This document shows, piece by piece, positions 1-5,633 of a stretch of DNA of 7,709 bases (the first letter of the stretch is position 1; each line of letters starts with the position of its first letter). Origin of the DNA: Desulfuromonas sp. SDB (GTDB lineage Bacteria; SDB-A). Made by a program: the position numbers and the translations under genes. The stretch lies in contig LKUE01000420.1 of the NCBI GenBank assembly GCA_001412365.1, positions 1 through 7,709 of the forward strand, written 5' to 3'. Below the pieces are notes generated by a model. That model was not told the DNA's origin, did no database searches, and saw only the letters and a program-made list of their open reading frames with translations.

Positions 1-580
1 AATAATCCAGGTGTGAAGATTTTTTATAAAGTTTTTTTAAGGATTCAATTAAGGATTTCCTTACTTCTTCATTGGGATATAATTCCCAGGCCAGAAGAGA
101 TAATTCCTGGACAATTTGCCAATTGTCCTTTGGTTTATTGACCTCAATAAATTTCTGAGCCCACCAACTCCCTAACTTCGGTTTACCATTATCTCCCCAG
201 CGTCTGCACCATTTAATTACTTTTAATTTATCAAACCACTGTTCACTGATTAAGAACTCTAAAAATTCAGAAGATTCTGCTTCTTTTTTTTCAGTTATCA
301 AATCATCTATGGCTTGAACATATTCATCCACAGATAATTCAGTTAATTCACTCAATCTAATCCATAAATCCGATTTTTTATTTTCAAAATTCAGCAGTTT
401 CTTTAGTACTTTTTTTTCTTTTTCCGGTTGTCCTCTGACCTTATAGGCATACTCCAAACCGCGATAAGATATTTTTAATTCCTCCCCATTGTTTATTTTT
501 TGATTACAAATTCTTTCCAATTCATCAATATCGTTAAGTTTTCTTAAATTTTCCACTACATCACTGAATTGTTCACTCAT
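1..580 (-). CDS. GreA-like N-terminal helical domain protein (3' end missing)
   Basis: An open frame of 193 codons starts at ATG 580-578 and runs off the left edge without a stop, so the C-terminal part is not visible. The start is preceded by AGGAGA with a 5-base spacer. A second in-frame ATG two codons upstream lies inside that site and is unlikely to be used. The product is hydrophilic, helical and rich in Lys, Glu and Trp, with no signal peptide or membrane segment. The stretch around residues 173-193 (VRKSLIESLKKLYKKSSHLD) resembles the conserved segment before the core domain in long GreA proteins of spirochetes and related bacteria, where TPR-like helices precede a GreA/GreB transcript-cleavage domain. 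That family match is from memory of the motif. The gene lies 17 bases after pgi and is probably cotranscribed with it. It could instead be an unrelated helical repeat protein. Confidence 0.6.
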   Translation of the reverse strand, partial: MSEQFSDVVENLRKLNDIDELERICNQKINNGEELKISYRGLEYAYKVRGQPEKEKKVLKKLLNFENKKSDLWIRLSELTELSVDEYVQAIDDLITEKKEAESSEFLEFLISEQWFDKLKVIKWCRRWGDNGKPKLGSWWAQKFIEVNKPKDNWQIVQELSLLAWELYPNEEVRKSLIESLKKLYKKSSHLDY

Positions 581-585
581 GTGCA

Positions 586-591
586 TCTCCT
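586..591 (-). promoter_or_regulatory. Ribosome binding site of the GreA-like gene
   Basis: AGGAGA on the minus strand, 5 bases before ATG 580-578. It fixes the start of the GreA-like gene and leaves only 17 bases between the pgi stop and this start, consistent with one transcript. Confidence 0.7.
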
Positions 592-597
592 GTCAGT

Positions 598-1869
598 TCA
601 TCGGGGTCCACTTAATAATTTTTTCATCTCTTTCTTATAATTCTCTACTCCAGGTTGGTCGAAGGTATTTACATTCAACATCATTGAGCTGAAGAAAACA
701 CTTTGTTGAAAGAACATAACCAACTCGCCAAAATTATATTCATCTGCTTCCTCTGTCTGTATTTCAATAACTGGTCTATATCCCTGTTGATGAGCATTTT
801 TAGTTGCCTGTCTAGCGGTTGAATTCACCCAGTCCATAGAACTATTATTTAAATAATTCAGATGTTCCATCATTCCGCAGGATTTTATAGTGAATTCAAA
901 TTCGTTTTTAACTGAGAAAAAAGTCTCAAATATTTTTAATCCACCTTGTTGGAGATATTGTCCCAGCGAATGTAAATCCCGGGTATAATGAGCCACGGTC
1001 GGGAATATCCCCTTGCCCTGCTTCCCTTCACTTTCCCCGAATAGCTGCTGCCACCACAGACCAAAATCAACTGTGGAACTGGACCAAGTGGTAAACAGCT
1101 CCACCAGATATTGTTTTAAATACAGATTAAATCTGATTGCAGCATATTGCATGGCTTGATTTAATTGGGGATCAGGAGATAAAATTACATTTTTCTCCTG
1201 ATGAGCCCCCTCAATTATCTTTTCAATATCTGCCCCACTCATAGCTAAGGGGAATAAACCCACCGGACACAATACTGAAAACCTCCCCCCCACATCCGGG
1301 GGAACATTTAATTTTTCCCAGTTATTCTGACGGGCTAATTTTCCCAGCTGTCCGTCTTCAGGATCAGTTGTAGCAATTACATAATCAGATAATTTTTTTG
1401 AATTAAGTTTTTTTTTCAAATGATTTAACAAAGCCTGAAAACTTATACTGGGCTCAAGAGTGGTTCCTGACTTGCTGATGAAATTAATAGCGTATTTTTT
1501 GTCATCCAAATATTCAAGCAGTTTTTGTAGATAGGTGCCATCAAGATTGTATCCTGCAAAAACCAACTGGGGGAATCCTTTCCTGGGTAAATCCAGGAAA
1601 TCATAAGCAGCCTTTGCCCCCAGATAAGATCCTCCTATCCCCACTACCACTAAAACCTCAATGTCACCGCTAAACCGGTTCACCAGATTTTTCAGGGAAG
1701 CAAGGCTGTTTTTAGATTCCTCGGTCAAATCCAGCCAACCTAGATATTCACTTCCCCGGACCTGCCTTTTTTTCTGCTGCTGCAAGGCTTGCTGCAGCAG
1801 GGAGTAGCTTCCTTCCAGTTCCTGTTGCTCAATAAATTCCTGATTACCGGTAAAATCTATTTCAATCAT
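598..1869 (-). CDS. pgi: Glucose-6-phosphate isomerase
   Basis: Interconverts glucose 6-phosphate and fructose 6-phosphate in the cytosol, in glycolysis and gluconeogenesis. The 423 residues show the family landmarks in order: the sugar-phosphate binding loop GIGGSYLG at 77-84, SKSGTT at 132-137, the first signature DVGGRFS at 192-198 with Arg196, GESEGKQGKG at 278-287 with the presumed catalytic base Glu279, the HSLGQY segment with His300, and the second signature near the end (FDQPGVENYK, 403-412) with catalytic-type Lys412. All expected active-site residues are present, so the enzyme should be functional. The length fits the short bacterial form of about 450 residues, as in bacilli, rather than the 550-residue proteobacterial form. 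The ATG start has AGGGGG 4 bases upstream. The GreA-like gene follows by 17 bases. Residues 24-32 are a Leu/Gln-rich stretch coded by a near-palindromic DNA segment. Confidence 0.97.
   Translation of the reverse strand: MIEIDFTGNQEFIEQQELEGSYSLLQQALQQQKKRQVRGSEYLGWLDLTEESKNSLASLKNLVNRFSGDIEVLVVVGIGGSYLGAKAAYDFLDLPRKGFPQLVFAGYNLDGTYLQKLLEYLDDKKYAINFISKSGTTLEPSISFQALLNHLKKKLNSKKLSDYVIATTDPEDGQLGKLARQNNWEKLNVPPDVGGRFSVLCPVGLFPLAMSGADIEKIIEGAHQEKNVILSPDPQLNQAMQYAAIRFNLYLKQYLVELFTTWSSSTVDFGLWWQQLFGESEGKQGKGIFPTVAHYTRDLHSLGQYLQQGGLKIFETFFSVKNEFEFTIKSCGMMEHLNYLNNSSMDWVNSTARQATKNAHQQGYRPVIEIQTEEADEYNFGELVMFFQQSVFFSSMMLNVNTFDQPGVENYKKEMKKLLSGPR
1774..1800 (-). repeat. 27-base near-perfect palindrome inside pgi
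   Basis: The outer arms are CTGCTGC and GCAGCAG (7 bp), followed by a T-T mismatch, then inner arms GCAAG and CTTGC (5 bp) around a single central base. It lies in codons 24-32 of pgi, which read L-L-Q-Q-A-L-Q-Q-Q using CTG, TTG, CAG and CAA. The mRNA could form a stable hairpin about 70 bases after the start codon. It may simply be a by-product of alternating Leu and Gln codons. Confidence 0.6.
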
Positions 1870-1873
1870 AATG

Positions 1874-1879
1874 CCCCCT
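1874..1879 (-). promoter_or_regulatory. Ribosome binding site of pgi
   Basis: AGGGGG on the minus strand, 4 bases before ATG 1869-1867. It supports the start chosen for pgi. Confidence 0.65.
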
Positions 1880-1967
1880 GGCTAAACATTGATTTTTTTG
1901 TACATGATCAGGTTTATCAGATAATACTCTTACCTTGCCAGCAAACAGCCTTTCCACATTTAGTGTT

Positions 1968-1980
1968 GTAATCATATTAC
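1968..1980. repeat. 13-base perfect dyad GTAAT-CAT-ATTAC
   Basis: Five-base arms GTAAT and ATTAC flank a 3-base centre. It abuts the next dyad and lies between the divergent promoters, which is the expected place for a regulator binding site. Its length is near what chance gives in AT-rich DNA. Confidence 0.35.
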
Positions 1981-1999
1981 CTGGAATGATCAACCCAGG
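1980..1999. repeat. 20-base operator-like dyad CCTGG-AA-TGATCA-AC-CCAGG
   Basis: The outer arms CCTGG and CCAGG share exactly the same centre (between 1989 and 1990) as an inner perfect TGATCA palindrome, so 16 of 20 positions are symmetric. G/C-rich arms stand out in this AT-rich spacer. It lies about 75 bases before the esterase-like start and about 110 bases before the pgi start, and it overlaps a weak -35-like TTGATC for pgi. It is most simply a dimeric regulator site. No cognate regulator is encoded nearby. Confidence 0.4.
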
Positions 2000-2025
2000 C
2001 AAGAAAAGAAAATTCCCAAAGAAAA

Positions 2026-2049
2026 ACCTTGAAGTTTTCAACTTAAGGT
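2026..2049. repeat. 24-base inverted repeat with 10-bp stem before the esterase-like gene
   Basis: Arms ACCTT-(G)-AAGTT and AACTT-AAGGT pair over 10 bp with one unpaired G (2031) and a 3-base loop TTC. It covers the likely -35 and spacer of the plus-strand promoter, so it could be an operator. Read on the minus strand, the stem is followed directly by TTTTTCTTT, so it could also end antisense transcription coming from the esterase-like gene toward pgi. The sequence alone does not decide. Confidence 0.5.
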
Positions 2050-2056
2050 ATATTCT
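2029..2056 (+). promoter_or_regulatory. Candidate sigma-70-type promoter for the esterase-like/HD-GYP pair
   Basis: TTGAAG (2029-2034) and TATTCT (2051-2056) are separated by 16 bases, each matching 4 of 6 consensus positions. Transcription would start near 2063, leaving almost no leader before the ribosome site at 2065-2069. That closeness makes the assignment weak. An alternative -10 is TATATT at 2049-2054. Confidence 0.25.
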
Positions 2057-2064
2057 ATAAAAAA

Positions 2065-2069
2065 AGGAG
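2065..2069 (+). promoter_or_regulatory. Ribosome binding site of the esterase-like gene
   Basis: AGGAG, flanked by A-rich sequence, lies 5 bases before ATG 2075. It is a strong site and fixes this start. Confidence 0.75.
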
Positions 2070-2074
2070 AAAAT

Positions 2075-3283
2075 ATGAATGTTGACAATTTTTTATTACT
2101 GCTAGAGGAACTTAATCAACTTGAAGATGAACATCAGCGCGAGGAGACCATTGGTAATACCCTAAAAGCCTTGAACAAAAAAAACAAACTTCCCTTACAT
2201 GGAGAAAAGGGTAAAGTCATCTTCGTCTGGTTTGACCAGGATAATCTAAATCAGGACTATATTTATATACGGTCTAATAATCTTAATTGGGAGAGAGATG
2301 GATATTTAGGAAGATATTACAACGGTAAATACAGATTAGCCATAAGAACTTATCATCAACTGGACAAATTACTGTACAAATTTGAGATAGATGATAACTG
2401 GTTATCCGATCCCTTGAATATCAATGTAGAATGGGATGGTTTTATCGGTCCCCGTCTGCATAAGAATATGAATTCAGTAATTCACTTTTTACCTGATCCT
2501 TCTTGGCCCGAAGGCAGAATGGTAAGACATCATATTAATTTTGAATTCGAAGGAATGACAATTTCCAAGGATCTCTTTGTGGTTCTTCCTCCTGATTACG
2601 ACAGAAGCAGGAAAACCTATCCGGTGCTGTACCTTAATCATGGAGAACATTATGCTACCTATCTGGAAGCTCAGAAAACTCTTATTCAGCATATCAATTC
2701 TAAAACAGTGGTGGATCCGCCAATTATGGTTATGATCCCCCTGAACTGTGATGATATTGCTGATCTTGATGAGCAAGATCTTTACTGCCCTTCCGGAAGA
2801 TTTTACCGGATGTTCCAAAGAATGTTTATTGATAAAATTATATCCTCAGTGGATAATTCCTTCCGCACAAAAAATGACTACAAATACAGGGCTTTAGGGG
2901 GACTGGGCAGCAGCGGGACCTTTTCCATCATCATGGGCATTGAACATCCTCACCTGTTTAAATACATAATATCTCAGGGAACCAAATATTTTCCTTTTGA
3001 TCGTTTTTCCCATCACCAATCTCATCGGGATCCTTCTAAAACCAATATTTTTTATCTGGATTGCGGGGAAGTTGGCTCAGTGGAACAAACTAAAAAAGTT
3101 TCCCATCTACTAACTCAAAGAGGATATTCATCAGTAAATACGGTTATATTTGACCAGGAAGATGACAACTGCTGGAATCTAAAAAAACGGTTGAGTTCGA
3201 TTTTCACCAGCCTTTACGGACGTTTCCCCCTGGGAAGCGATTATGAAAATAATTACTCAGCTGATCTCACCCCCCATGATTGA
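2075..3283 (+). CDS. Esterase-like alpha/beta-hydrolase with N-terminal early-set domain, catalytic triad apparently lost
   Basis: The 402 residues have the architecture of enterochelin-esterase (Fes/esterase D) proteins. A helical N-terminus (1-40) is followed by an early-set, carbohydrate-binding-48-like domain (about 45-138, with the typical DP-N and NSV motifs at 112-115 and 133-135), then an alpha/beta-hydrolase domain (about 150-382). There is no signal peptide, so it is probably cytosolic. The fold landmarks are clear: YPVLYLNHG at 182-190, the DNSFRT segment at 260-265, EHPHLF at 290-295 and YLDCG at 327-331. The residues expected for catalysis are not. The nucleophile motif GxSxG reads GLGSSG (276-281), placing Gly278 at the serine position. 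The acid position after LDCG is Gly334. The usual GGHxW near the end reads DDNCW (363-367), with no histidine between 345 and 400. It is probably a non-catalytic binding or sensing protein, unless Ser279 serves with other partners. Its end overlaps the HD-GYP gene, suggesting a joint role. Confidence 0.8.
   Translation: MNVDNFLLLLEELNQLEDEHQREETIGNTLKALNKKNKLPLHGEKGKVIFVWFDQDNLNQDYIYIRSNNLNWERDGYLGRYYNGKYRLAIRTYHQLDKLLYKFEIDDNWLSDPLNINVEWDGFIGPRLHKNMNSVIHFLPDPSWPEGRMVRHHINFEFEGMTISKDLFVVLPPDYDRSRKTYPVLYLNHGEHYATYLEAQKTLIQHINSKTVVDPPIMVMIPLNCDDIADLDEQDLYCPSGRFYRMFQRMFIDKIISSVDNSFRTKNDYKYRALGGLGSSGTFSIIMGIEHPHLFKYIISQGTKYFPFDRFSHHQSHRDPSKTNIFYLDCGEVGSVEQTKKVSHLLTQRGYSSVNTVIFDQEDDNCWNLKKRLSSIFTSLYGRFPLGSDYENNYSADLTPHD
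3232..3237 (+). promoter_or_regulatory. Weak ribosome binding site of the GAF-HD-GYP gene
   Basis: GGGAAG lies 5 bases before ATG 3243, inside the end of the esterase-like gene. It supports the upstream start over the in-frame ATG at 3276, which has no such site but overlaps the esterase-like stop (ATGATTGA) and could be reached by re-initiation. Confidence 0.4.
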
Positions 3284-4457
3284 CACAGTTAAGCTACTAT
3301 ACCGATTGAACAAGATTGGCATTGCCCTCTCCGTTTTGTCTGATGTTAATTCTTTTTTCGAATACATTTTAAAGGAAGCACGGGAATTCACTAACTGTGA
3401 CGCGGGGACTCTTTATACTGTACATGATGATCAGTTAGAATTAACAGTCAGTCAAAATCAAACCCTTTCGGAAAGAGCCGGAGATAATGTGGTAAAAACA
3501 AGCTACATCAATGAAATGATGCCCATATCCAATCAAAGTATAGCCGGATATGTCACTTTAACCGGAAAAACTGTGAATATTGAAAATGCTTATCAAATAC
3601 CCAGCCGATTTCCATTCAAACATAATAAATCTTTTGATCTGAAAGCGGATTATAAAACCATTTCCATTCTAACCGTACCCATGAAAGATCCCTCTGAAAG
3701 GATACTGGGAGTTTTACAATTGATAAACCACAAAGAGCAAAATGGTGATATTGTAACTTTCCCCGAAAAACTGGTGGAATTAACTCAATCATTGGCTTCC
3801 CAGGCAGCAGTGGCATATCGAAATGTAACCTATCAAAATGAATTGAAACAAGCTCATTATGACACTATCTTCAGACTTTCGGTAGCGGCTGAATTCAAAG
3901 ATACCGACACTGCCAATCATATCAAAAGGATGAGTAATTATTGTTTTCTTATTGCTGAAAATTTAGGATTACCGGTGGAGGAGCAGGAATTAATTCTTCA
4001 TGCTGCTCCCATGCACGATATTGGAAAAATCGGCATTCCCGATTCAATTCTTCTTAAACCAGCAAAATTAAATAAAACTGAATGGGAGGAAATGAAAAAG
4101 CACACTATCTACGGGGCAAAAATATTGGAAAATGCCCGGGACAAGATCACTGAAACTTCCCGGTTAATCGCCCTGCACCATCATGAACGATGGGATGGAA
4201 AGGGATATCCCTTTGGCCTGCATAAAGAGGAAATACCCATATATGCAAGAATTTGTACAATTGCCGATGTCTTTGATGCTCTTACTTCTAAACGACCCTA
4301 TAAACAATCATTTCCCCTGGAAAAATCCCTTAAAATTATCAAAATGGAATCGGGAACTATTTTCGATCCTGAATTTGTGGAAGCATTTCTGGCTTATCCT
4401 GATAAAATCAGTCAGATAAAAGAAAAATATGTAGCCGATCAGCATTCCTCTGATTAG
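3243..4457 (+). CDS. GAF-HD-GYP protein, predicted cyclic-di-GMP phosphodiesterase
   Basis: The predicted role is cytosolic hydrolysis of the second messenger cyclic-di-GMP, controlled by a ligand or protein bound to the GAF domain. A GAF domain spans about 20-195 and an HD-GYP domain about 205-388 of 404 residues. The metal and signature residues are all present: Glu217, His226, the HD pair His258-Asp259 in AAPMHDIGKIGIP, His287, the HHERWDGKGYP motif at 313-323 and Asp342 in IADVFDAL. The enzyme therefore looks active. There is no membrane segment or signal peptide. ATG 3243 overlaps the esterase-like gene by 41 bases. An alternative in-frame ATG at 3276 (residue 12) overlaps its stop by 8 bases and would leave both domains intact. 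Either way the two are translationally coupled. Typical partners in other genomes are response regulators, but here the sensor is the GAF domain. Confidence 0.93.
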   Translation: MKIITQLISPPMIDTVKLLYRLNKIGIALSVLSDVNSFFEYILKEAREFTNCDAGTLYTVHDDQLELTVSQNQTLSERAGDNVVKTSYINEMMPISNQSIAGYVTLTGKTVNIENAYQIPSRFPFKHNKSFDLKADYKTISILTVPMKDPSERILGVLQLINHKEQNGDIVTFPEKLVELTQSLASQAAVAYRNVTYQNELKQAHYDTIFRLSVAAEFKDTDTANHIKRMSNYCFLIAENLGLPVEEQELILHAAPMHDIGKIGIPDSILLKPAKLNKTEWEEMKKHTIYGAKILENARDKITETSRLIALHHHERWDGKGYPFGLHKEEIPIYARICTIADVFDALTSKRPYKQSFPLEKSLKIIKMESGTIFDPEFVEAFLAYPDKISQIKEKYVADQHSSD

Positions 4458-4507
4458 TACCAATTCTGAATATACCCGCTGATAAAAATTTGATGAACTT
4501 ATTCCTA

Positions 4508-4560
4508 ATCTGCTTAAGATAATACTTGATCAGAACAAGCTGAATATTAGATAAGCAGAT
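4508..4560. repeat. Inverted repeat at the convergent gene ends, possible weak bidirectional terminator
   Basis: Arms ATCTGCTTA (4508-4516) and TAAGCAGAT (4552-4560) match perfectly over 9 bp, and a smaller CTTG/CAAG pair (4525-4528, 4536-4539) lies between them. The repeat spans the stop of the CcdA-like gene at 4530. The 72-base gap between the converging genes is where a terminator is expected, but the stem is AT-rich, the loop long and there is no T-tract, so termination by it is uncertain. Confidence 0.25.
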
Positions 4561-5633
4561 AATCCGAACAATAACAATGAAATGAATATCATAATTTTTG
4601 AATAATGGCGATTAACTAAATTTTCAAAAACTTTTAAGTTGGGAACAAAAAAATAAAACACCACTACCCCCACCAGGGGAGCTACAAAGCAGATATTGTA
4701 AACTAGCAGATAGACAATATCCGTCAAATGAAATTCATGGATCATCACCAGGGTGGGAAAATATATCTGCCCGGTGCAGATTAACTCAGCAAAACCAACC
4801 AGCATTCCAACTAAAATCCAAAGAGGTAAAAAGGACTTCTGCCCCCATTTTATCAATTTATGGATTTTTCTGTGATCAGATTTGGATAATCCTGACAGAT
4901 ACACTTTCTTTTTTGCCAGTTTGACTACTATACTCACCCCAGCAAATATGCCCATGGATATAGCTGCCAGTTTAATCCCTGTGGAAAAATATGGAATGAT
5001 CACTATAAAACTTTTCATGAATCGCAGTATCCCCACTCCAAAAATAAAATAAAACAGAAAATTTCCCAAGATGAACATCCCCGCAGAGATAAAGATTTTA
5101 TAACGGGATGAATGCTTTAAACTCATATAGGATAATAAAAACAGAAGAACTGAAAAAGCACAGGGATTTATACCATCACCTAATCCCAATAATACCACTG
5201 AAAACCAGGAAAGATCAGTTAGTGGGGGGGGATCAGAATCTTTTTGACTGCGGTTGTAAAAATAATACAGTAGCAGGGAATCACTTATATCCATTCCGGT
5301 TAAAACAGTATCACCCACAAATATTGCTGGGAATACATAGTAATCCTGTTGATTTTTAGCTTGTAATTGTGACCACCTAATTTGATATTCTTTTCTTCCT
5401 TGATTAGTATAAGGGTCATATCCATAAATTTGGAATATGGGATCGTACTGCTTTATGGATTCCAGACGGTTATATAAATTTCTGCATTTAGAGCAAGTAG
5501 ATGGGGCAAAATAATAAACTGGTTCAGAAAATAAACTCCCCCCCATCCCCATAACCCAGATCAGGGCAAACATTAAGGAAACAGGAGATTTTTGATTAAT
5601 AAAGCTACATCTATATTTAATCCATCCGGTCAA
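4530..5633 (-). CDS. Thioredoxin-like/CcdA-DsbD-type membrane thiol-disulfide protein
   Basis: Proteins of this type move reducing power across the membrane to extracytoplasmic thiols, as in cytochrome c maturation or disulfide repair. The 367 residues begin with a hydrophobic segment (17-34) that is a signal peptide or anchor. A small thioredoxin/glutaredoxin-like domain follows (about 38-128) with the redox pair Cys47-Ser-Lys-Cys50 and a cis-proline-type VFPAIFVGD (100-108). After a Pro-rich linker (134-137) comes a CcdA/DsbD-like core of about six membrane helices, roughly 143-168, 181-204, 209-238, 268-290, 304-329 and 346-366. The core carries paired cysteines in GINPCAF (Cys158) and ICTGQIYFP (Cys286), matching the DsbD/CcdA redox pair. 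The start is TTG at 5633-5631, preceded by GAAGG, and it overlaps the response regulator by 17 bases. A downstream ATG (residue 21) has no ribosome site and would cut into the signal segment. A C8 tract lies in the linker and a G7 tract in the signal segment. Confidence 0.88.
   Translation of the reverse strand: MTGWIKYRCSFINQKSPVSLMFALIWVMGMGGSLFSEPVYYFAPSTCSKCRNLYNRLESIKQYDPIFQIYGYDPYTNQGRKEYQIRWSQLQAKNQQDYYVFPAIFVGDTVLTGMDISDSLLLYYFYNRSQKDSDPPPLTDLSWFSVVLLGLGDGINPCAFSVLLFLLSYMSLKHSSRYKIFISAGMFILGNFLFYFIFGVGILRFMKSFIVIIPYFSTGIKLAAISMGIFAGVSIVVKLAKKKVYLSGLSKSDHRKIHKLIKWGQKSFLPLWILVGMLVGFAELICTGQIYFPTLVMIHEFHLTDIVYLLVYNICFVAPLVGVVVFYFFVPNLKVFENLVNRHYSKIMIFISLLLFGLSAYLIFSLF

Larger units (their letters stand above)
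1870..2074. promoter_or_regulatory. Divergent intergenic control region between pgi and the esterase-like gene
   Basis: These 205 noncoding bases separate two divergent genes and must hold both promoters. Three inverted repeats are visible (1968-1980, 1980-1999 and 2026-2049, listed separately). For pgi, the minus strand has a good -10-like TATTAT at about 1924-1929 but no convincing -35 at the right distance. A weaker pair is TTGATC (1988-1993) with TACAAC 17 bases further on. For the plus strand, a candidate sits next to the esterase-like gene. I see no riboswitch-like architecture or small gene here. Confidence 0.6.

Noticed and set aside
1285-1291. Frameshift in pgi at a seven-base C run
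   Set aside because: The run codes for the conserved DVGGRFS signature in frame and the motifs on both sides are intact.
1905-1910. Second TGATCA site as a repeat of the 1980-1999 operator
   Set aside because: The flanks lack the CCTGG/CCAGG arms. A bare six-base palindrome is expected by chance in this composition.
1789-1971. 60-codon plus-strand frame across the start of pgi
   Set aside because: It lies antisense to the pgi 5' end and the intergenic dyads, has no ribosome site and gives an uncharacteristic product.
2489-2818. 109-codon minus-strand frame
   Set aside because: It is fully inside the well-supported esterase-like gene on the other strand, with no recognisable domain.
3616-3816. 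66-codon minus-strand frame
   Set aside because: It is antisense to the GAF domain of the HD-GYP gene, with no supporting signal.
4183-4419. 78-codon plus-strand frame
   Set aside because: It is an out-of-frame shadow of the HD-GYP domain, whose motifs are intact in the main frame.
4508-4560. Strong rho-independent terminator between the convergent genes
   Set aside because: The 9-bp arms are AT-rich, separated by 35 bases and lack a T-tract, so only a weak inverted repeat is reported.
5108-5359. 83-codon plus-strand frame
   Set aside because: It is antisense to the CcdA-like gene, has no family features and is probably chance.
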